A DNA stretch of 64,000 nucleotides from Dichotomocladium elegans (GCA_025716815.1 JAIXMN010000003.1:1426001-1490000), one strand, 5' to 3'. Shown: positions 45,952 to 59,420, counted from the first letter of the stretch. The notes: generated by a model not told the origin, from the sequence alone. A program made the numbers and translations.

Positions 45952-47496
45952 TATGAGGAAAAGAAAAAGTGTGAGAGTTTGTGCAGTTAGAGAGAGAAGA
46001 GAAGTAGAAGGTAATATGCTTGAAGGGAAGGAGAGTCGCTTATTTTTATAGGCGTCCGGGCAGTGTGGTGCATTGATGCTGCTGCGGCGTGTTTCCTCCA
46101 GCTACTATTCACTTGATGAGTCATTGACCGGTCTGTCCGTAGTTGGGGGGAGGGAAGAGGGCGAGGGGGGAGAGCATTAGTGGTGTGCACACACATATGG
46201 TGATCGATGAGTGGGGAATATGGCTTAATCAGTATCAGAAAAAGCTTACGTTGTTACCAAGGCAACAAAGTTACACAATCTCCTTTGCCCAAAGTATTCT
46301 CAAGAAATTCCTTTTTTGCCACTCACCAGATACTACGGTTTAACCCCCGCTTTGGTCTTACTACGTGGCACGCTGCGTGCATGACACTTTCTGTGCCCAG
46401 CAACAAGGAGGCCATCCACGTCATTCATCATCAGGTGATGATGGCGCCATTAGAGGAAGATGAAAAGCAAGTTAAAATTTGCCAAGGCCCATTGCCAAGG
46501 AACTCTTATTGGAAACAAACGCATCGAACAACCCACAAGTCAACAGCTCGAGCGCTCAGCCTCTTAAATCTCAGTCCTTCGTAATAAAATAAATTCTGAA
46601 TTTAAAAAAGCCAAGAGTTTGCAGGCTCCAGAATGTCTTGATCATGACGGGTGTCTCGCTCTAGCCTCTCCCTTCTTGTTCCTCTTTGTAGGGCTGGTCG
46701 GGGGATGGAATGATTATGTCTTTACGAGCAACTACCAAGCACACTTTGAGTCCGGATTCATGACGGATCTTTTGGGAGATGGAGGATGGATTCGGAATTA
46801 AGTGAGGCTATATTTATCATGAAAAAAAAAAAAATACTTCTAGGATTCGTTGTTTGTGTGTAACCCACCAAACAAGTTGCAAGAGATCGACAATAATAAT
46901 AAGACCGTATCAATCATAAAGCAGTAGAGGGCGTATTTTTCTTTTACAATCACAGACCATCAGCCGCAGTTAAGGGTCTCTAGGTTATTGCTCAACGTGG
47001 TTTTCTCTATCCGCGTAAAACAATGTTTCGACTAGCTCAAGATGTCGAAGGTCCTCGTTCTGAAGGACTTGAGTCATTATGAATGCATCAAAAGTAATAA
47101 AATGTGACCATATGATTGTGACAGTGAACAGGCGAACTTTGAGCACAGAGAGAAAAGCATCGAATGGGCGGCTGGTCATCCGAATGCACGCAGTCTGTGC
47201 GTGTGTGACAAACTGCAGACTGACTTGTTCGATATGCTGCGGCACAGGTTCACTTGCTTTCAGTTGTTGACAACGGCAGCTGCGCGATGGTCCCGGACCC
47301 ACGCACCGCCTAGGTGAGAGTCTTACGCACTCCATATCCTTCTCTTTCTCTCTATCCATGATTACACCATTTCTAATCGTAAAAGTGAGATCATACTAAA
47401 AGTTGTATTTATACAATATATAGAAAAAGAAAGACTCGTATAAGATAATGTAGACGTATAAATGGACGAAGAAAATCAGGATAGGGTAAGGAATAC
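45952..47496. other. Spacer with X-box and a possible 3' exon
   Basis: Upstream region of the C2H2 gene, then spacer. Near 46560-46590 an AATAAA-type signal lies on the plus strand. At 46690-46760, after a convincing acceptor (ttgtag), a reading WSGDGMIMSLRATTKHTLSP ends at a stop. It could be a terminal exon, but no upstream exon was found. Confidence 0.35.
46253..46266. promoter_or_regulatory. RFX X-box (GTTACCAAGGCAAC)
   Basis: A complete inverted repeat GTTACC-AA-GGCAAC, matching the RFX consensus GTTRCC-NN-GGYAAC on both arms. RFX-family proteins are conserved in fungi (Crt1/Rfx1). It lies 302 bases upstream of the C2H2 gene start. Single-site occurrence by chance is unlikely but not excluded. 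Confidence 0.65.
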
Positions 47497-48696
47497 TCAA
47501 TGATGGAGCAAGTCCCCAGACGATGGCCCCCCTCCAGTTTTATGCGGATAAAACCCAAATGTTAAGGGTGCCTGGGCTTGCCGACTATCCACAGCCATGA
47601 TCGACGTGTCATCGACAGCAAATGGAAAGGGCATGGCTGAAGGATGTGGCGCTGCACCACCGCTGACGCTCACGCCACCACCTCCGCCCATAAAACCCGC
47701 TGTGTATGACGGGGATATCGTAGTGGCTGTTGTAGTAGCCGCAATCGCGGCAGCGGCAGCAGCAAAAAGGCCATTTGCATCATGGTGCTGATGTAACGGT
47801 GCCGCATCTTCTTGCTGGACTGTAACCGTATAGGGCGGTACCTCGACGAGCTGTATGCCTTTGTGCGCGTGATCGTTCTTTTTTTTCGAAGATGCTGATG
47901 AGGGATCGATGGTTTGCACAGGGTGAGGCATGTCAATGGCGCTGAGAGTGGAAGAAGGATCGTACACTCCCATCATCTTGGCCATCTTTTGCTCGACGGA
48001 CCGTGTCCATTCTTCGTTAGCAGCGACCATGGCGCATAGCCTGGCAGACAATACAACAAGGCGTTGACACCTCTCACGGACTCCTCGCGTACGTTCCTGA
48101 GCTATACGTGCTGCAAACACTGCATCGTCCCACACCAGTGCAGGATACTGTGACTGGATAGTCTGCCGGATTGTCTCAGCAGGCACTTTGTCATGTACCA
48201 GTTGGTAGAATAGGCCGGTTACCGAGAGTGGCCAATCTTCGGAAAATGCCCAGGTATGATGGTCTTGGTTTTCATAAAGGAGCAAATGAAGCTGCTGTTC
48301 GCTACCGGCATAAGAGCAGCACACGCGAATAGTCTTTGTTTTGAGGTTACGGTGATATTCATACAGAAAGAAATGGAAGATTAGAATTTACCTTGGTGTC
48401 TTGTGGATCATGAGACACGGTCCATCCGACAGCGATTTTGCGACAGTAGTCGAGGGCCGAGGCGCTGTCTAGAAACGTGCGTTTCAGGAGCTCTTCATAA
48501 AGGACAGTGGTCTGTGTATGCGAATCATATTTTAAAACAGGGTTTATCTGTAAGACACACAGACAATCATAGCCGCACGATACACGGACACACACGCGCG
48601 CACGCGCCGTCCTTCTGCTTTAACCGCAAGTGCTGTCCTCCACATCGTGCTACTTACGCGGTCGAGAGTGTGGGAGGAAAGGTCACCATTGCTCAT
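47497..48696 (-). CDS. Uncharacterised protein with FAR1-like N-terminal segment
   Basis: Three exons (48696-48658, 48547-48392, 48333-47497), in phase, give 343 residues. After a short start (MSNGDLSSHTLDR) comes a segment resembling the FAR1/WRKY-GCM-type DNA-binding region: a helix SASALDYCRKIAVGWTV, then strands with TIRVCCSYAG. A central region follows (TIRQTIQSQYPALVWDDAVF) with a helical RVRERCQRLVVLSARLCA-like stretch. The C-terminal 150 residues are low-complexity, with poly-Ala and poly-Gly runs. FAR1 zinc ligands are incomplete, so similarity is weak. It could be a regulator derived from a MULE-type transposase, as FAR1 proteins are, but this is inference. No mobile-element ends seen. 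Confidence 0.6.
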
Positions 48697-49171
48697 TATG
48701 GTAGTCAGTGTAGCTGAAGGGCTGGAGGTGGCGTTCGTAGTACTGTTGCTGGTGTCAGTTTCTGTTCCAGAGCAACTGGAATAGAGCGATCTTTTATTTT
48801 TTGATAAAGAAAGGAAAAAGAAAGGGAAAAGAAGGAGGGCAAAAAAAAGAATAAATAAATAAGCGTTAGTTGTTGTTTAAGGATCAGGGAGTAAATGACA
48901 CTCGTGGGACGATAAAGGAGGTTCTTTTAGGGCGGGCAAAAGAATTAGAAATGTTATGGAAGAGAAGGACATATATGGGGATGCAGGGAAGCGTGTGACA
49001 GGTATACATAGGGTTTGAAATGAGGCCAATGATTGACCTCATTACTATATCTCTCTGACATCAACACCAACTCCTGAACACAATCAATACACACATGACG
49101 ATGATGCTCTGAGGTGTCCGGAGGGGGGTGAGGATGTGATTACTATTACCAGGCGAAGTATACATCTAACC

Positions 49172-49651
49172 TTAGGCCTGGTGTTGCTCTCCAGACATCC
49201 TACTTTTGTTCATCATGGCCGCCGCCGCCGCCGCCGACTGACTGATAGCGCCACCGGTGGCACCAAATACGGCTGTGGATGTCAGGGAATTATTGATATA
49301 CTTTTGTAGCATCTGATTCTCCGTCAGCAGCGACTCGTGCTCCTTCTTTGCTGAATCCACCCGCGCAATCACACCTAATCGTTACCAAATTAACGCTTCC
49401 TGTGGATCTTGCAGTCGCCTAGAAACCAGGATTACCTCGCAGCTGTTGTTGAATTTGAAGCACATTGCTACATCAACGACTCAATTAGAAAGGTGTGTTC
49501 GAGCAAATGCGACACCTTGATTATCGACCCGCCCATCCACACCCCAGAAATCATTTGCTCTGCCTGGATATAATTTTCTCTCTACAACAACATACTTTAC
49601 TAATGCTTCACGTGCCTCTGCATCTTCAGTGATGTAGCTGTCGTCTGCCAT
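49172..49651 (-). CDS. SCOC-like short coiled-coil protein
   Basis: Three exons (49651-49596, 49467-49436, 49374-49172) give 96 residues. The middle is a clear coiled coil: EALVNNVLQIQQQLRGVIAR, then VDSAKKEHESLLTENQMLQK and YINNSL, matching the short coiled-coil (SCOC) family, Golgi-associated proteins that bind Arl1-type GTPases in animals. The tail has an Ala run (six to seven GCC codons) and SRMSGEQHQA. The start MADDSYITED is the first ATG in phase with the splice; the long upstream open reading is leader. Function in fungi is inferred from the family. Confidence 0.88.
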
Positions 49652-50674
49652 ATTCGGACTAAATTTATGGGCGGGGAAGGAGAGATAAAACGAGACCGTC
49701 CAGCATGGAGAGAATTTAAAAAATCTTTTGCTCGGAATATGGAGCATGTTTATGCGTGCTCGCTTCGCCATCATTCATGTTCTTAGTTTCATAATCACAG
49801 TAAACTGATGAAAGAAAAAATGGAAGTAGGCTTATATCGACATTGGAGTAGTAAACCACCTTTTGAAACCAAGATAAACGTATCAAACACTGGGATTGAG
49901 TGAAGATACACACCCTAGCTTCTTGCTTCCAACTAGCCTCTTCCGCCACCCACACGTTGGTACTACGAGATTGTAGATTTTTTTTACCTTATTCTTACAC
50001 TATCGTTAATTATATGGGCAATATAAGTTTAGTTTTCTCAAGGAGACATAAAGAAATGACACATATTTATGATCGAATGGTATCCTCGGAGTAGTAGAAA
50101 TCAGAGATTCCAGGCATAGGGATGCTTTGGACGCATATGTACAAGCATGACATGCACGTACCTAATTTATTTGGATGGGGTTTCCGAATATTAGCATCAT
50201 TTAGCTCCTATGTCTTCCTCTATCCCCTTATCACTTAGCAATGATACGCGTTGTCTTGCTTCCCAAAAGAAGAACTTGCCGCGCAGGAGGAACGAAAGCA
50301 AGTAACAATGTTACTGTTGTATCACAACATTGAACATCGCTCTTTATGGCTGCGATGCTAACGAGGGGCGCACGGACACACTACCATTCCTATTGCTATT
50401 AGATAATGGGTTCCCAGAGATGGTGCTTTGCTTGATTTCTAATTTGTCGTATAGAAATAAAAAGGTATGTCTTCATTAATGGTAACAAATTTATTGTATA
50501 TTTTATTGAGTAAAGTATACATAAAGATACTAGAAAGTAATTAAAGATCTGAGGGGGGTAGAGAGTGTTGACAGAAAAAATATTGTTTTTGAGATTTTAC
50601 AGCTTTCTTTCAAGGAAAACTTATTATATGTATGTACACGTGCGCAGGGGTAAGCATTAAAGGGATGGGTAAAA
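49652..50674. other. Intergenic between SCOC-like and OPT genes
   Basis: Leader of the SCOC-like gene, then AT-rich spacer holding the 3' end of the OPT transcript. No gene or repeat is supported. Confidence 0.5.
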
Positions 50675-52887
50675 TTAAGGGCAGTAGTGACCTTCTTCGT
50701 CGAAAGGGCAGGAACCAGTGAAAGCTTCGCCTTCAACACCAGCGATCTGGAAGACACACTTGAGAAGGGCAGCGATACCTTGACCAGCAATCATGCCACC
50801 AGCAACGCTATACATAAAGTCATCATAGGACGTCAGGTTGACGCGCTTCCAGATCTTGCCCGCGGTCCAGCCGATGAACATGGCCAAAGGAACTTCAGGC
50901 GAAGGGTTGATCATAGCAATACCAATGGCGGACAAGGAAGGATAGAACTTTCTGTAGCGTTCGGGAACCAGGAAGTTCTTAATGAAGGGCGAGATGACAC
51001 CAATGGCAATGCAGACACCAGTAAGAATAATCGAACCTCGGGTGATCGGTTCCGCAGCGCCAGTGAGCAGCTTGGCAACGTTAAGCCAGGCAGTGGCAGC
51101 GACAAGCTGGAATTCGCACTTCATGTTCAGATCAGTAGAGGTAACGCATGGGTAGGCCTCGGCAAAAAGGATGAACATGCCGACGGCAATACCAATAGCA
51201 GGAATAGAGGCAACAAGTTGGGCCAAGAACTGGGAGCGAGGTGAAGCACCAACAATCTGGCCGGTTTTGAGATCACCAACCATGTCAACGGACTGACCAG
51301 CAGCAGAACCAGCAATATTACCAGCCGACAAATTGTTCATCTGCATCTGGCTAATAGGTGTCACCTTGATGCCAGAGAAGATAAGTTGGGACATTTTTCC
51401 AATAGCTCCAATGGGGTTGATATCAGTTTCACCAGCAGCTTGGATACCCACGAAGGTGAAGAGGAAGGCAAGAATGACAGCGAGAATGCTCTGGCCCACT
51501 GGCATGTGGAAGTATACGCCCATAACGGCGCAGGTGAAGATAATCGAAATAAAAGTGCCGCTGATCCACCAGTACGCAGGAACCAACTCATGCTCGGCAT
51601 AGACCTCGTCGGGGACGCTTTCCAAAGCCGGATCAGGTGCATCCATACCGCGACGGAGGACCTTTACGTTGAAGAGATAATATAAACGACGAATGCCGCG
51701 CCAAAGCTCAATGCAGCCACCCTTGATACCGCGCCAAAGAGTATCGTATCTAACAAGAAGCTCGAAGATCGATGAAAGAACCATCAAGGCAATACCAGGC
51801 CAAAGGAAGAAGCTCTGAGCACTGATTGAGCCCGCACGGAAGCCGCCGAGACCTGTCCATTCGCCCTTAGTGGCCTGAACAGGACCAATAACACCGTACA
51901 AGAAGAGAGTGGCGATGAAAAAGCTGAGGACAGTGCTGCCAGGAGTCATAAGACCGGCGCCAATGAAAGGCCAATCCCATACGAAATACCAGGCCCAGTT
52001 GAGATCGGCGCTGACCATGTTGGTATATCCGGTCGAGTGTCCGATCCAGAAAAGAATATGAACTATTGATTAAGATGTAGAAGTCAGTCAAAATGAAGTT
52101 ATGCGAACAGATAATGAACTTACTGGCTTCAAAGAAGGGGACCCAGTATTGAATTAACGTCCAGATGAAAACAAGGACGAACCAAATACCCATCCACTTG
52201 GCCTTCTTCATGGCACCCTTTTCGCCATCTACACTGTTGTGAAGGGCAAGGATGGTTACAGCGGTTGCACGGGGAGTCGGGAAGGGAAGATCCTGAGTAA
52301 CCACAAAGTGGCGTCGGAGTGGAACAGCAAAGAAGAGACCATAGAAAGCAGCGGAAATAGTAAACAGGGTCAGGGCTGCAGCATCAGCTTTGGGGGTTTG
52401 CAACAATCCGAGCTTGTACATTGCAGGAATAGCAGAGACGAAACCAGTAGACAGACCACCGGAGGTAGTAGCAGCGGACTGTGCCGTCACGTTCTCTTTA
52501 GGACCAAAGTAGCCACCGCCGAATGATGGAGGCAGAATACGTGATAGAGGCTTGAGAATCGCAAATGAAAAGATAGCACCAAACATGGATGCACCGAAGG
52601 TCCAGCCGATCTTGAGACCCAAATATGTGTTGGAAGCAGCTTTGAGGAGATATTAGATCAAAAACCGTTGATAAATAATCGTCTGAAGATAGTTTACCGA
52701 TCAAGCATCCCAAGAGTGAGCCGGTTATGCAAGAACGCCAGGTGAAATGCCACTCCTCGATGAACTCCTCACCAAGAGGCTTGTGGTCGTGGACCGCAAC
52801 CTGGTCGGAGGTAGATTCACCGAACTCCCTCTTCGTATCGATCTCGTATTCGATCTTCTCGGATTGAACTTGAATTTCCTCTTTCAT
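50675..52887 (-). CDS. Oligopeptide transporter (OPT family)
   Basis: Proton-coupled carrier of the OPT superfamily, plasma membrane or vacuole, moving small peptides, glutathione or metal chelates. Three exons (52887-52698, 52639-52125/52124, 52062-50675) give 697 residues with about 14-16 membrane helices. Markers: EEWHFTWRSCITGSLLGCLI, ASNTYLGLKIGWTFGASMFG (the N-terminal OPT signature), LPFPTPRATAVTILAL, TDINPIGAIGKMSQLIFSGI (NPxG-type motif), and PSPEVPLAMFIGWTAGKIWK. The C-terminus is short with CPFDEEGHYC. The order matches the YSL-like branch, but substrate is unassigned. Third-position GC is high compared with the flanks, suggesting strong expression. The ATG is followed by a cytosolic, acidic stretch. 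Confidence 0.93.
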
Positions 52888-55800
52888 ATGAAAAGGGGAG
52901 CTTTGTGGGAAGAAGAACGAAGGTAAATACCAGGGTATCAACTTGTATGCTCGCTTTTATATATGTAATGCAATTTGCTGGCAGAAGTGGTTGTGCTTGA
53001 TCGAATGAACATTGACAAGAGATTTTTTCCGGTAATTTCTGCTCGAAAAGGCATCATCGTGAATGAGTTTGTACAACAGACGGAGTTTGACTGTCACATA
53101 GGCACAATCCATTTATCTTAAGATTTGTAATACAATACATCTGTGGTGTGTAGCTGTTACTAAGTGTGGAATACCCGGTATAGAGAGCATGATGCCAGCC
53201 ATCCCAATTCCATGGGTACCACCTCACGAGGCAAAGAGCAGGAAAAACTATTGGGATACTTCGCGAAGTAGCTATCTTAGGATAAAAGTCTCTTTGTTTC
53301 TCGTCCCAAGACTGAAAAGGAATTAAACGATCCATTGATCTACGCTTGATGCTGGGCTGATTTTTTTGTGAAGTGTTTATTGGTAAATGGGAGAGAGCAC
53401 ACTGTTCATTTGCTCGGATACGACATTGATTAATACAACTCTTGCTTGGTCGATATATCCTCTAAAAATGGTCTCTTCTGCCTGTTATGTACATGTGACC
53501 GTTCCATCATCCCGTCTTATCGTCTTCTTCTTTTCTCACGTTCTGTTCCTAAATCGGCCATTTTCGGGGGGACGGCGAGGGTATGAAGTCGACACACAGA
53601 AAAGAATACCCAACTAGACTTAATGCTACACCGCAAAAAGTCATACTTCTTCACATATCTTGATGCGTTACAGTTACAGTTATTCGTTCGTCCTTTTAAA
53701 CAACCGCCACCGCCCCGCAGTCGCCATTATCTGAGTCATCCTCGCGAAACCTGACCTCTGCATTTACGAAGGAGCAATCCACTGTCCGTGTAACATCAGC
53801 TGCGAAAACCCAAACTTTGCACGGACCAATCAAAAGCTGCGACCCTTAATCAATCGAATATTCCTCTTTCTCATCCTTTGGTTGATGTAGATGTTTTTCT
53901 TTCCTGCGGAAAAATGTACAGTGCTTTCAATACTGTACTGCTAGGACATCTAAAGAAAATTTAGTGTGTTCCGTGCTTAATGCCAAGATGAGCAGTACGA
54001 CGGCCATGGACCCGACGCGTTGGTCTTATTTTGTTAGATGCTATTTCCCTACCCTTACGACAGTACATTTTTTTCCTGTCTAGCCCCTAAGACTTTTCAA
54101 CGGAGTATTGAGGTAATGTTACTCCAGATAGAGGGATTTTTCCTACTTGGTTCGATAAATTTTCTTGATCTCGGGCGAAGGATATTACCACGTTAAAACC
54201 GAGGAGACTCAAATCTCGCTAGTATCTGTAGCAGGTTCTCCCGTCTCGTTCCCTCATTCGCTTGTTATACAATGATAGTTTCTATCAAGTTGATGATTCA
54301 TGCGTTCATTTGAATCATAGAGTCATAATTTCAGCTATCGCAAGTGTGCATCCCTAGGATTCTCTCCTTGTTTTGATTGACTTATTAGTCAATCTATCGT
54401 CATTTACATTTCCAAATGCGCTATTTTACACTCGTTATTCATTCGCTCGGGCATGAAGTCTATAGCATTGAAACCGTATCTAATGGAAAGAACGATCGTT
54501 GTATTGCCCTGACGTAGAATACAATTGCGGCAAATCATCAAAGACATAATAATCTATCGCTTTCAAATGAGGCACTCCCAAGCACGATGAGCCGATGGAA
54601 CTCATTTCTAGATACGACAGATAATGAAGAGCAAAATGCTCGTGGATTTTCTGGACAAGATCTTCTTCAGTATATTCAAAAGAAGCTGATGTCAAAGAAC
54701 CGACTGTATATAATGATGTTGTAAAAGGATAATGTGAACTCCCTTATTAATGTATTGATATTTGTTACGTACATTGGGAGACAATCGACTATAGAGTTAT
54801 CTCCCGAAGAATCTACTCACACATTCAACGATAGCGTACATTGTGAGTCACAGCTACCTTGGGCAGGCTATTCTGGTTGATCACACTGCATTAATCATTA
54901 TCATTGAAATCCAGCGCATTCGCAGCCGTCTGCATTACCATGCAGATCATGCCACCGTTTGCCAGCTGACCCGTCTTCCGACCGATGCGTGGGACTATAG
55001 GCAAGAATGCTCTTTTTAAGAGCAACAATACTATTTACTTCATGTGGCAATACCTCTGAGAAACCTTTAGATAATGACTCTAGCTACTGTATCCTCTTTA
55101 TATCCCCCAGTAGTACTCAACAAGCAGGAAACAACTCAACTTGGTAATATTTATCTTGTAACTAAAACATGCACAGCATCTCGGATTACAGTTGCTTGAT
55201 CCAACTTTGGGGTCTAGGCCAATTAGCGGCTGACCCAAGGGAAGAGATGGAGCTCGATGTTTAAGCTCCTCCATATCCTGGAACCATGTGGTTCGCGTGC
55301 CTGCGCAAAAGTTTATGTAGTGTTATTAATAAAAACAATTATATTTTAGTTTGTGAAAGTTAATAATGTCTATGGACCAAGGCTGTCAAAAAACTGAGGG
55401 CGACAAAAATATTCTCACCTACGCAAGTAGCGTACCATACGAGCAAATCACACAGGGTAATGTGCGAACGACTTTTTCGCACGATATTGGTTTGGGACAT
55501 TTATGGATTGCCATGGCAGCCGAAACAGTGGATTATAGCAACGACTCAGGTAGCTAAGCTGGTTTCAGCGACTTGAGCATAATATCGATGTAATTGTAGA
55601 AGTGATAGTTGACCGGAGTTGTTTAAACATTCACAGATCTGTAAATGTTATAGCGCCCATTCACTGCATTTCAATTGGGGGGGGGAATTATCGCCTCCAT
55701 TTGGTCGCCAATATTTTGTCAAATAACTAGCTCCATTGTGTACAGTAATTCTATATCAAAAAGTCCAAGCACTCGATTGACCATCGATCTGTTCAAGTGG

Positions 55801-55916
55801 ATGACTGCGGCAAATGACCCGGCAGCTTTCGCATAGATGTTTGCCAATATGTTTAACTAATAAATGCATTATGGGTAAAATGCTTGACTATCAAACGGGC
55901 CAAGGTAAACATCACT

Positions 55917-56657
55917 TTATCGTGCGAAAGAACCGAACCAACCGCAACCAGATTTGGGACTTTTTTTGGCTACTGCTGGTGTGGTATTCCGTTTTTCTCT
56001 GACGATTATGTGCGAACGGGTATCTAGGAACTCGTGATTTCCGAGGCAATTTCTTGATGCGGATTCAACAGTGCTGATTCTTCCCGCCATCACTGTTGCA
56101 CCGTGTAAATCATGCCTGAGACTACCTACAAACATGCGCTGTTTCCTTCTAATGCTTTGCAACAGTTTTGATAGCCAATCTTCTGAAGATCGATAAACAT
56201 CTTGAGCCAAAGAACAAGATGAATCCTGTGCAACTAGCATCCACCAATTTCCCGGAGCCATCAAGGTCAAAAGCTCGGATGGATAGGGGTCCAACAAAGA
56301 AATAGTTGTCTATATTAAATCCTTACCTCGAAATCTTTTTTTCTTGCCAAAGAAAAAGGTCGATAAGCTCACCGCCAAAAACAGACATGACCCTCAGATC
56401 ACAAAATATGTTGTGTACCAGCGCACCGACCTCCAGGCCAATGACCAAAATGGTCACATATCCAACGCGGTGCTATGAAAATGCTCCCGGGTAAGAAAGT
56501 CACCTAGTATTTCAGTGACGAAGTATAGGGCATTTGATTGTGATACATATGGGTCAGGATCTATGATTGTGGGAGCCCAGCTGCCAATGTCATTCTCTAC
56601 GCGCATCTCATCAACTTTGCCCCGGACGCAATAATTTCTACGTCCCTGCTTAAACAC
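55917..56657 (-). pseudogene. Unassigned coding relic
   Basis: Minus-strand segments read coherently but in changing frames: SQSNALYFVTEILGDFLTRE and HFHSTALD at about 56455-56560, then after a one-base slip VTILVIGLEVGALVHNIFCD and LRVMSVFGGELIDLFLWQE to about 56325, then WLSKLLQSIRRKQRMFVGSL and a C-terminal segment ending at 55917. No family is recognised. The slip and missing start argue for decay. Confidence 0.3.
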
Positions 56658-58739
56658 ACACTAAGTTATGAGATATTTTTTATTTCATCCTTAGTATCTG
56701 CGATGAACGTATACAACCACTACTAAACACGCACGCACACTGATCTTGATTCTAAAAAGGGAAAAAACAGCATCAATGCACCCGCATAGCCATAGTGGGC
56801 TAGTCAATGGTTTATTTTTTTCTTTGATGGACCATGCATTTCTTTATCTTCTCTCGGTAGTAAAAAAAATCTTGATTTATTCACACATGTGCTGCCAGGT
56901 ACTACACGAGACCATATAAACAAAGACCAGGCAATCGCAACGATGAGAGCAAAAGCGTCGCGTTCCAAAGTCAGATGTAATCTGCATATGGGAATAAATA
57001 ACCTAGAAGTCCATTCACGTTGTGAGAAAGGTGCAGGTCATTCCTCGTTTTAGCAGCAATGGTGACACCCGAGTAAGATGCCTCTTTTTGTTGGTTTCAT
57101 AAGGTGTCACCCGCCTTTTTGGGTGGGAGGGCGAGCAAATCAATGAGACGCTAAAAAAGGAATTCTTGTGCGAAAGCAGAAAGCAAGCATCAGTTTTATT
57201 TGCTACAGGTGTGTGTGCCCAGTCTTAAAGTTTTTGGAAGACGTGCTGCAGACCCCCCAATTGCGATAGGCAATGGGTCGTCTCCACCTGAAGTGTACAA
57301 CGCATATTGATTGAGTAACCGCTACCTTTTACATAGCGGGCGGCGTTAGATAACGGGGCGATTAGGTTATTTTTGTGGTAGGACAAGCAGGGACTACTTT
57401 CTCTCTCTTTCTCTCTGAGCTGCAAACGCGGAGCTTTCACTTTCTCCAAGCATTGCAGGTGTTCTTTCGGTCGCTCATTCGCAGCAAATAGTACATAGAG
57501 GCAAACGCATGGTCCTTGATCGCGTGCAAGATTCACGACCTTGAAATCCACTTGCAGAATGATAATCATCTCGATATCTGTTGTTGTGAGGTTCAACTTT
57601 GCTGAGACCAGGCAATGATTGAACACCGAGGTGACATATGCACAAGATCAGAAGTTATGGCGTGATTTCTAATACATTTCTCAATGGTACATTGAACTTG
57701 AAGCAGTGGCAGGTTGAATCATCTGCCTAGTTCAATGATATTTACATACCTCCGTCATTCTCTATCTTCAAAGATAAATTGTATGAAATAAATCGTACCA
57801 GTAGGCAAGATGAACTTCTTTGGGAACAGAGACTATAGATATCTGTAATATGTTTCGATCTACCGCTCAATTAGAACCTATCCAGATGTGCACGTGGCGA
57901 TAATCAACGCCGGTTGATAGATATGATAATAGAGCTAACCAAGAAAAAAGGTTACGACGCCTGGTTTTGAAGAAAAAAAGGACGGAATGGGGATCGTGTA
58001 TAAGGTGGTCCTACCGAGAAGCCAGGCATCTTCTGCACCTATTCTTCCATCCTATATCGGATACTGGCGTGGCCAAATTGCAAAGGACAATGCATATCAT
58101 ATGGGCATACAACTATTGAATGACGTAAAGACCATTCCGGATTAAGACCATGAAAAAAAGGCTGAAGATACAATTTTCAAGGAAAATAGCTGTAATACTA
58201 TAGGAATTCAATGCAGAATAGGAGAGGGATGCTTTGTGATTATAGATCCAAGACAAACAGCGCTTCACTGCAGTGCACTACGACGATTGCTGAGTATCAA
58301 GCGTTCAACGTATTATCATAATGTCATAAATAAGGTTAAAAGGATTCTTTCGTGCAAAAATCTGGGTGTACTACCAGTATGGGAGTATATTCTTTATTTC
58401 CATAGAGTACAATGCATCTTCTCTTGAAGGCATGAGATCTTACTTTGCTCCGTCCTGCAATTTATAAATCTACAAGGAGAGAATCATCAAGCAGATAAGG
58501 CGCAATCGGACTTGAGTGTGGTCTGAAAGAGGAATATAAGACAGGAAGGAATCGAAGAAGAACACTTGCTAGTCCGCCTTTGTTTCTATTATAGGATTGT
58601 GTGTTTTTATATTTGTAACGCGAACAATACATATAATTGATGGAAGTAGTATGTCTGCTGTCAGCTGGCGGGATACGTCTGTTGAATACTAACGGAGTGA
58701 TCTTATTGATCGAGACCGCATGTACCTAGTCAAGGTTGA

Positions 58740-59420
58740 TACGCCCGACCTAAGTAGTATGTATAGCGTCATCGCCTTGTAAGGTGGAATGACCCTTTCG
58801 GACGCATGGAGTTGCAGCATTTTCGGCTATCAAGCTATCTTTGATATCTCGAATGTCTTTAGCCCAATCACTAACTGTGTTCTGATCCTTAGCAATTGAA
58901 CCTAGTCGGGACACCTGGTATAACAAGGATAATAGCGAGTGAATTAGTTTAGAGAGCGTCGATCGTGTTCTACTGAGACATGGTGGAACGAAGTGAAAGC
59001 GAGAATGAAACAAAAGTTGTTCTTGTCCGGGCGTTCTTTTGCATTTTCCAGTATTATACCCGAGTTTATATCCTATGGTCCATCTATTTTCTGAACAAAA
59101 CAGGCACAGTCGACGGATTAGGGAAAGTGCGGTCGGTTTCATAAAATGTCGCATTGACGGTAACCTGATTTGTGAAATTTGACAGAGAAGTGCTTTGTCG
59201 TTAGAAAATACTCTACGAAGGCACTCTGTGTGTGTGTGTGTGCGGAACGCAATACACTTACTCATCAACAACATAAGCTATAGGCTCATGGCAGCCAGGA
59301 ACATCCAACAACGTATTGTAACCCTGCTCATATTCGTAAAAAAAATGGTTCGCTTTCTTCAGAATATTTCATGTATCCAAAAGGAAAGTCTCGGTATTCC
59401 GATGAAGATAGTGAGATAGA
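58740..59420 (-). pseudogene. Unassigned coding relic
   Basis: Minus-strand fragments, in order: SEYRDFPFGYMKYSEESEPF, then after a slip in a run of eight T, YEYEQGYNTLLDVPGCHEPI ending at a GTAAGT donor; after an acceptor, QVTVNATFYETDRTFPNPST; then a frame with one stop giving NSGIILENAKERPDKNNFCF. The segments look like one protein interrupted by several stops and frameshifts. I do not recognise it. Confidence 0.35.
59227..59242. repeat. (TG)8 microsatellite
   Basis: Eight TG units inside the relic region. Confidence 0.8.

Noticed and set aside
46207..46584. 125-codon plus-strand open frame ending near an AATAAA
   Set aside because: No recognisable domain; the first part overlaps the X-box promoter region and codon use is not gene-like.
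57225..57626. 133-codon minus-strand open frame
   Set aside because: No domain, no splice-supported neighbours, composition like the surrounding spacer.
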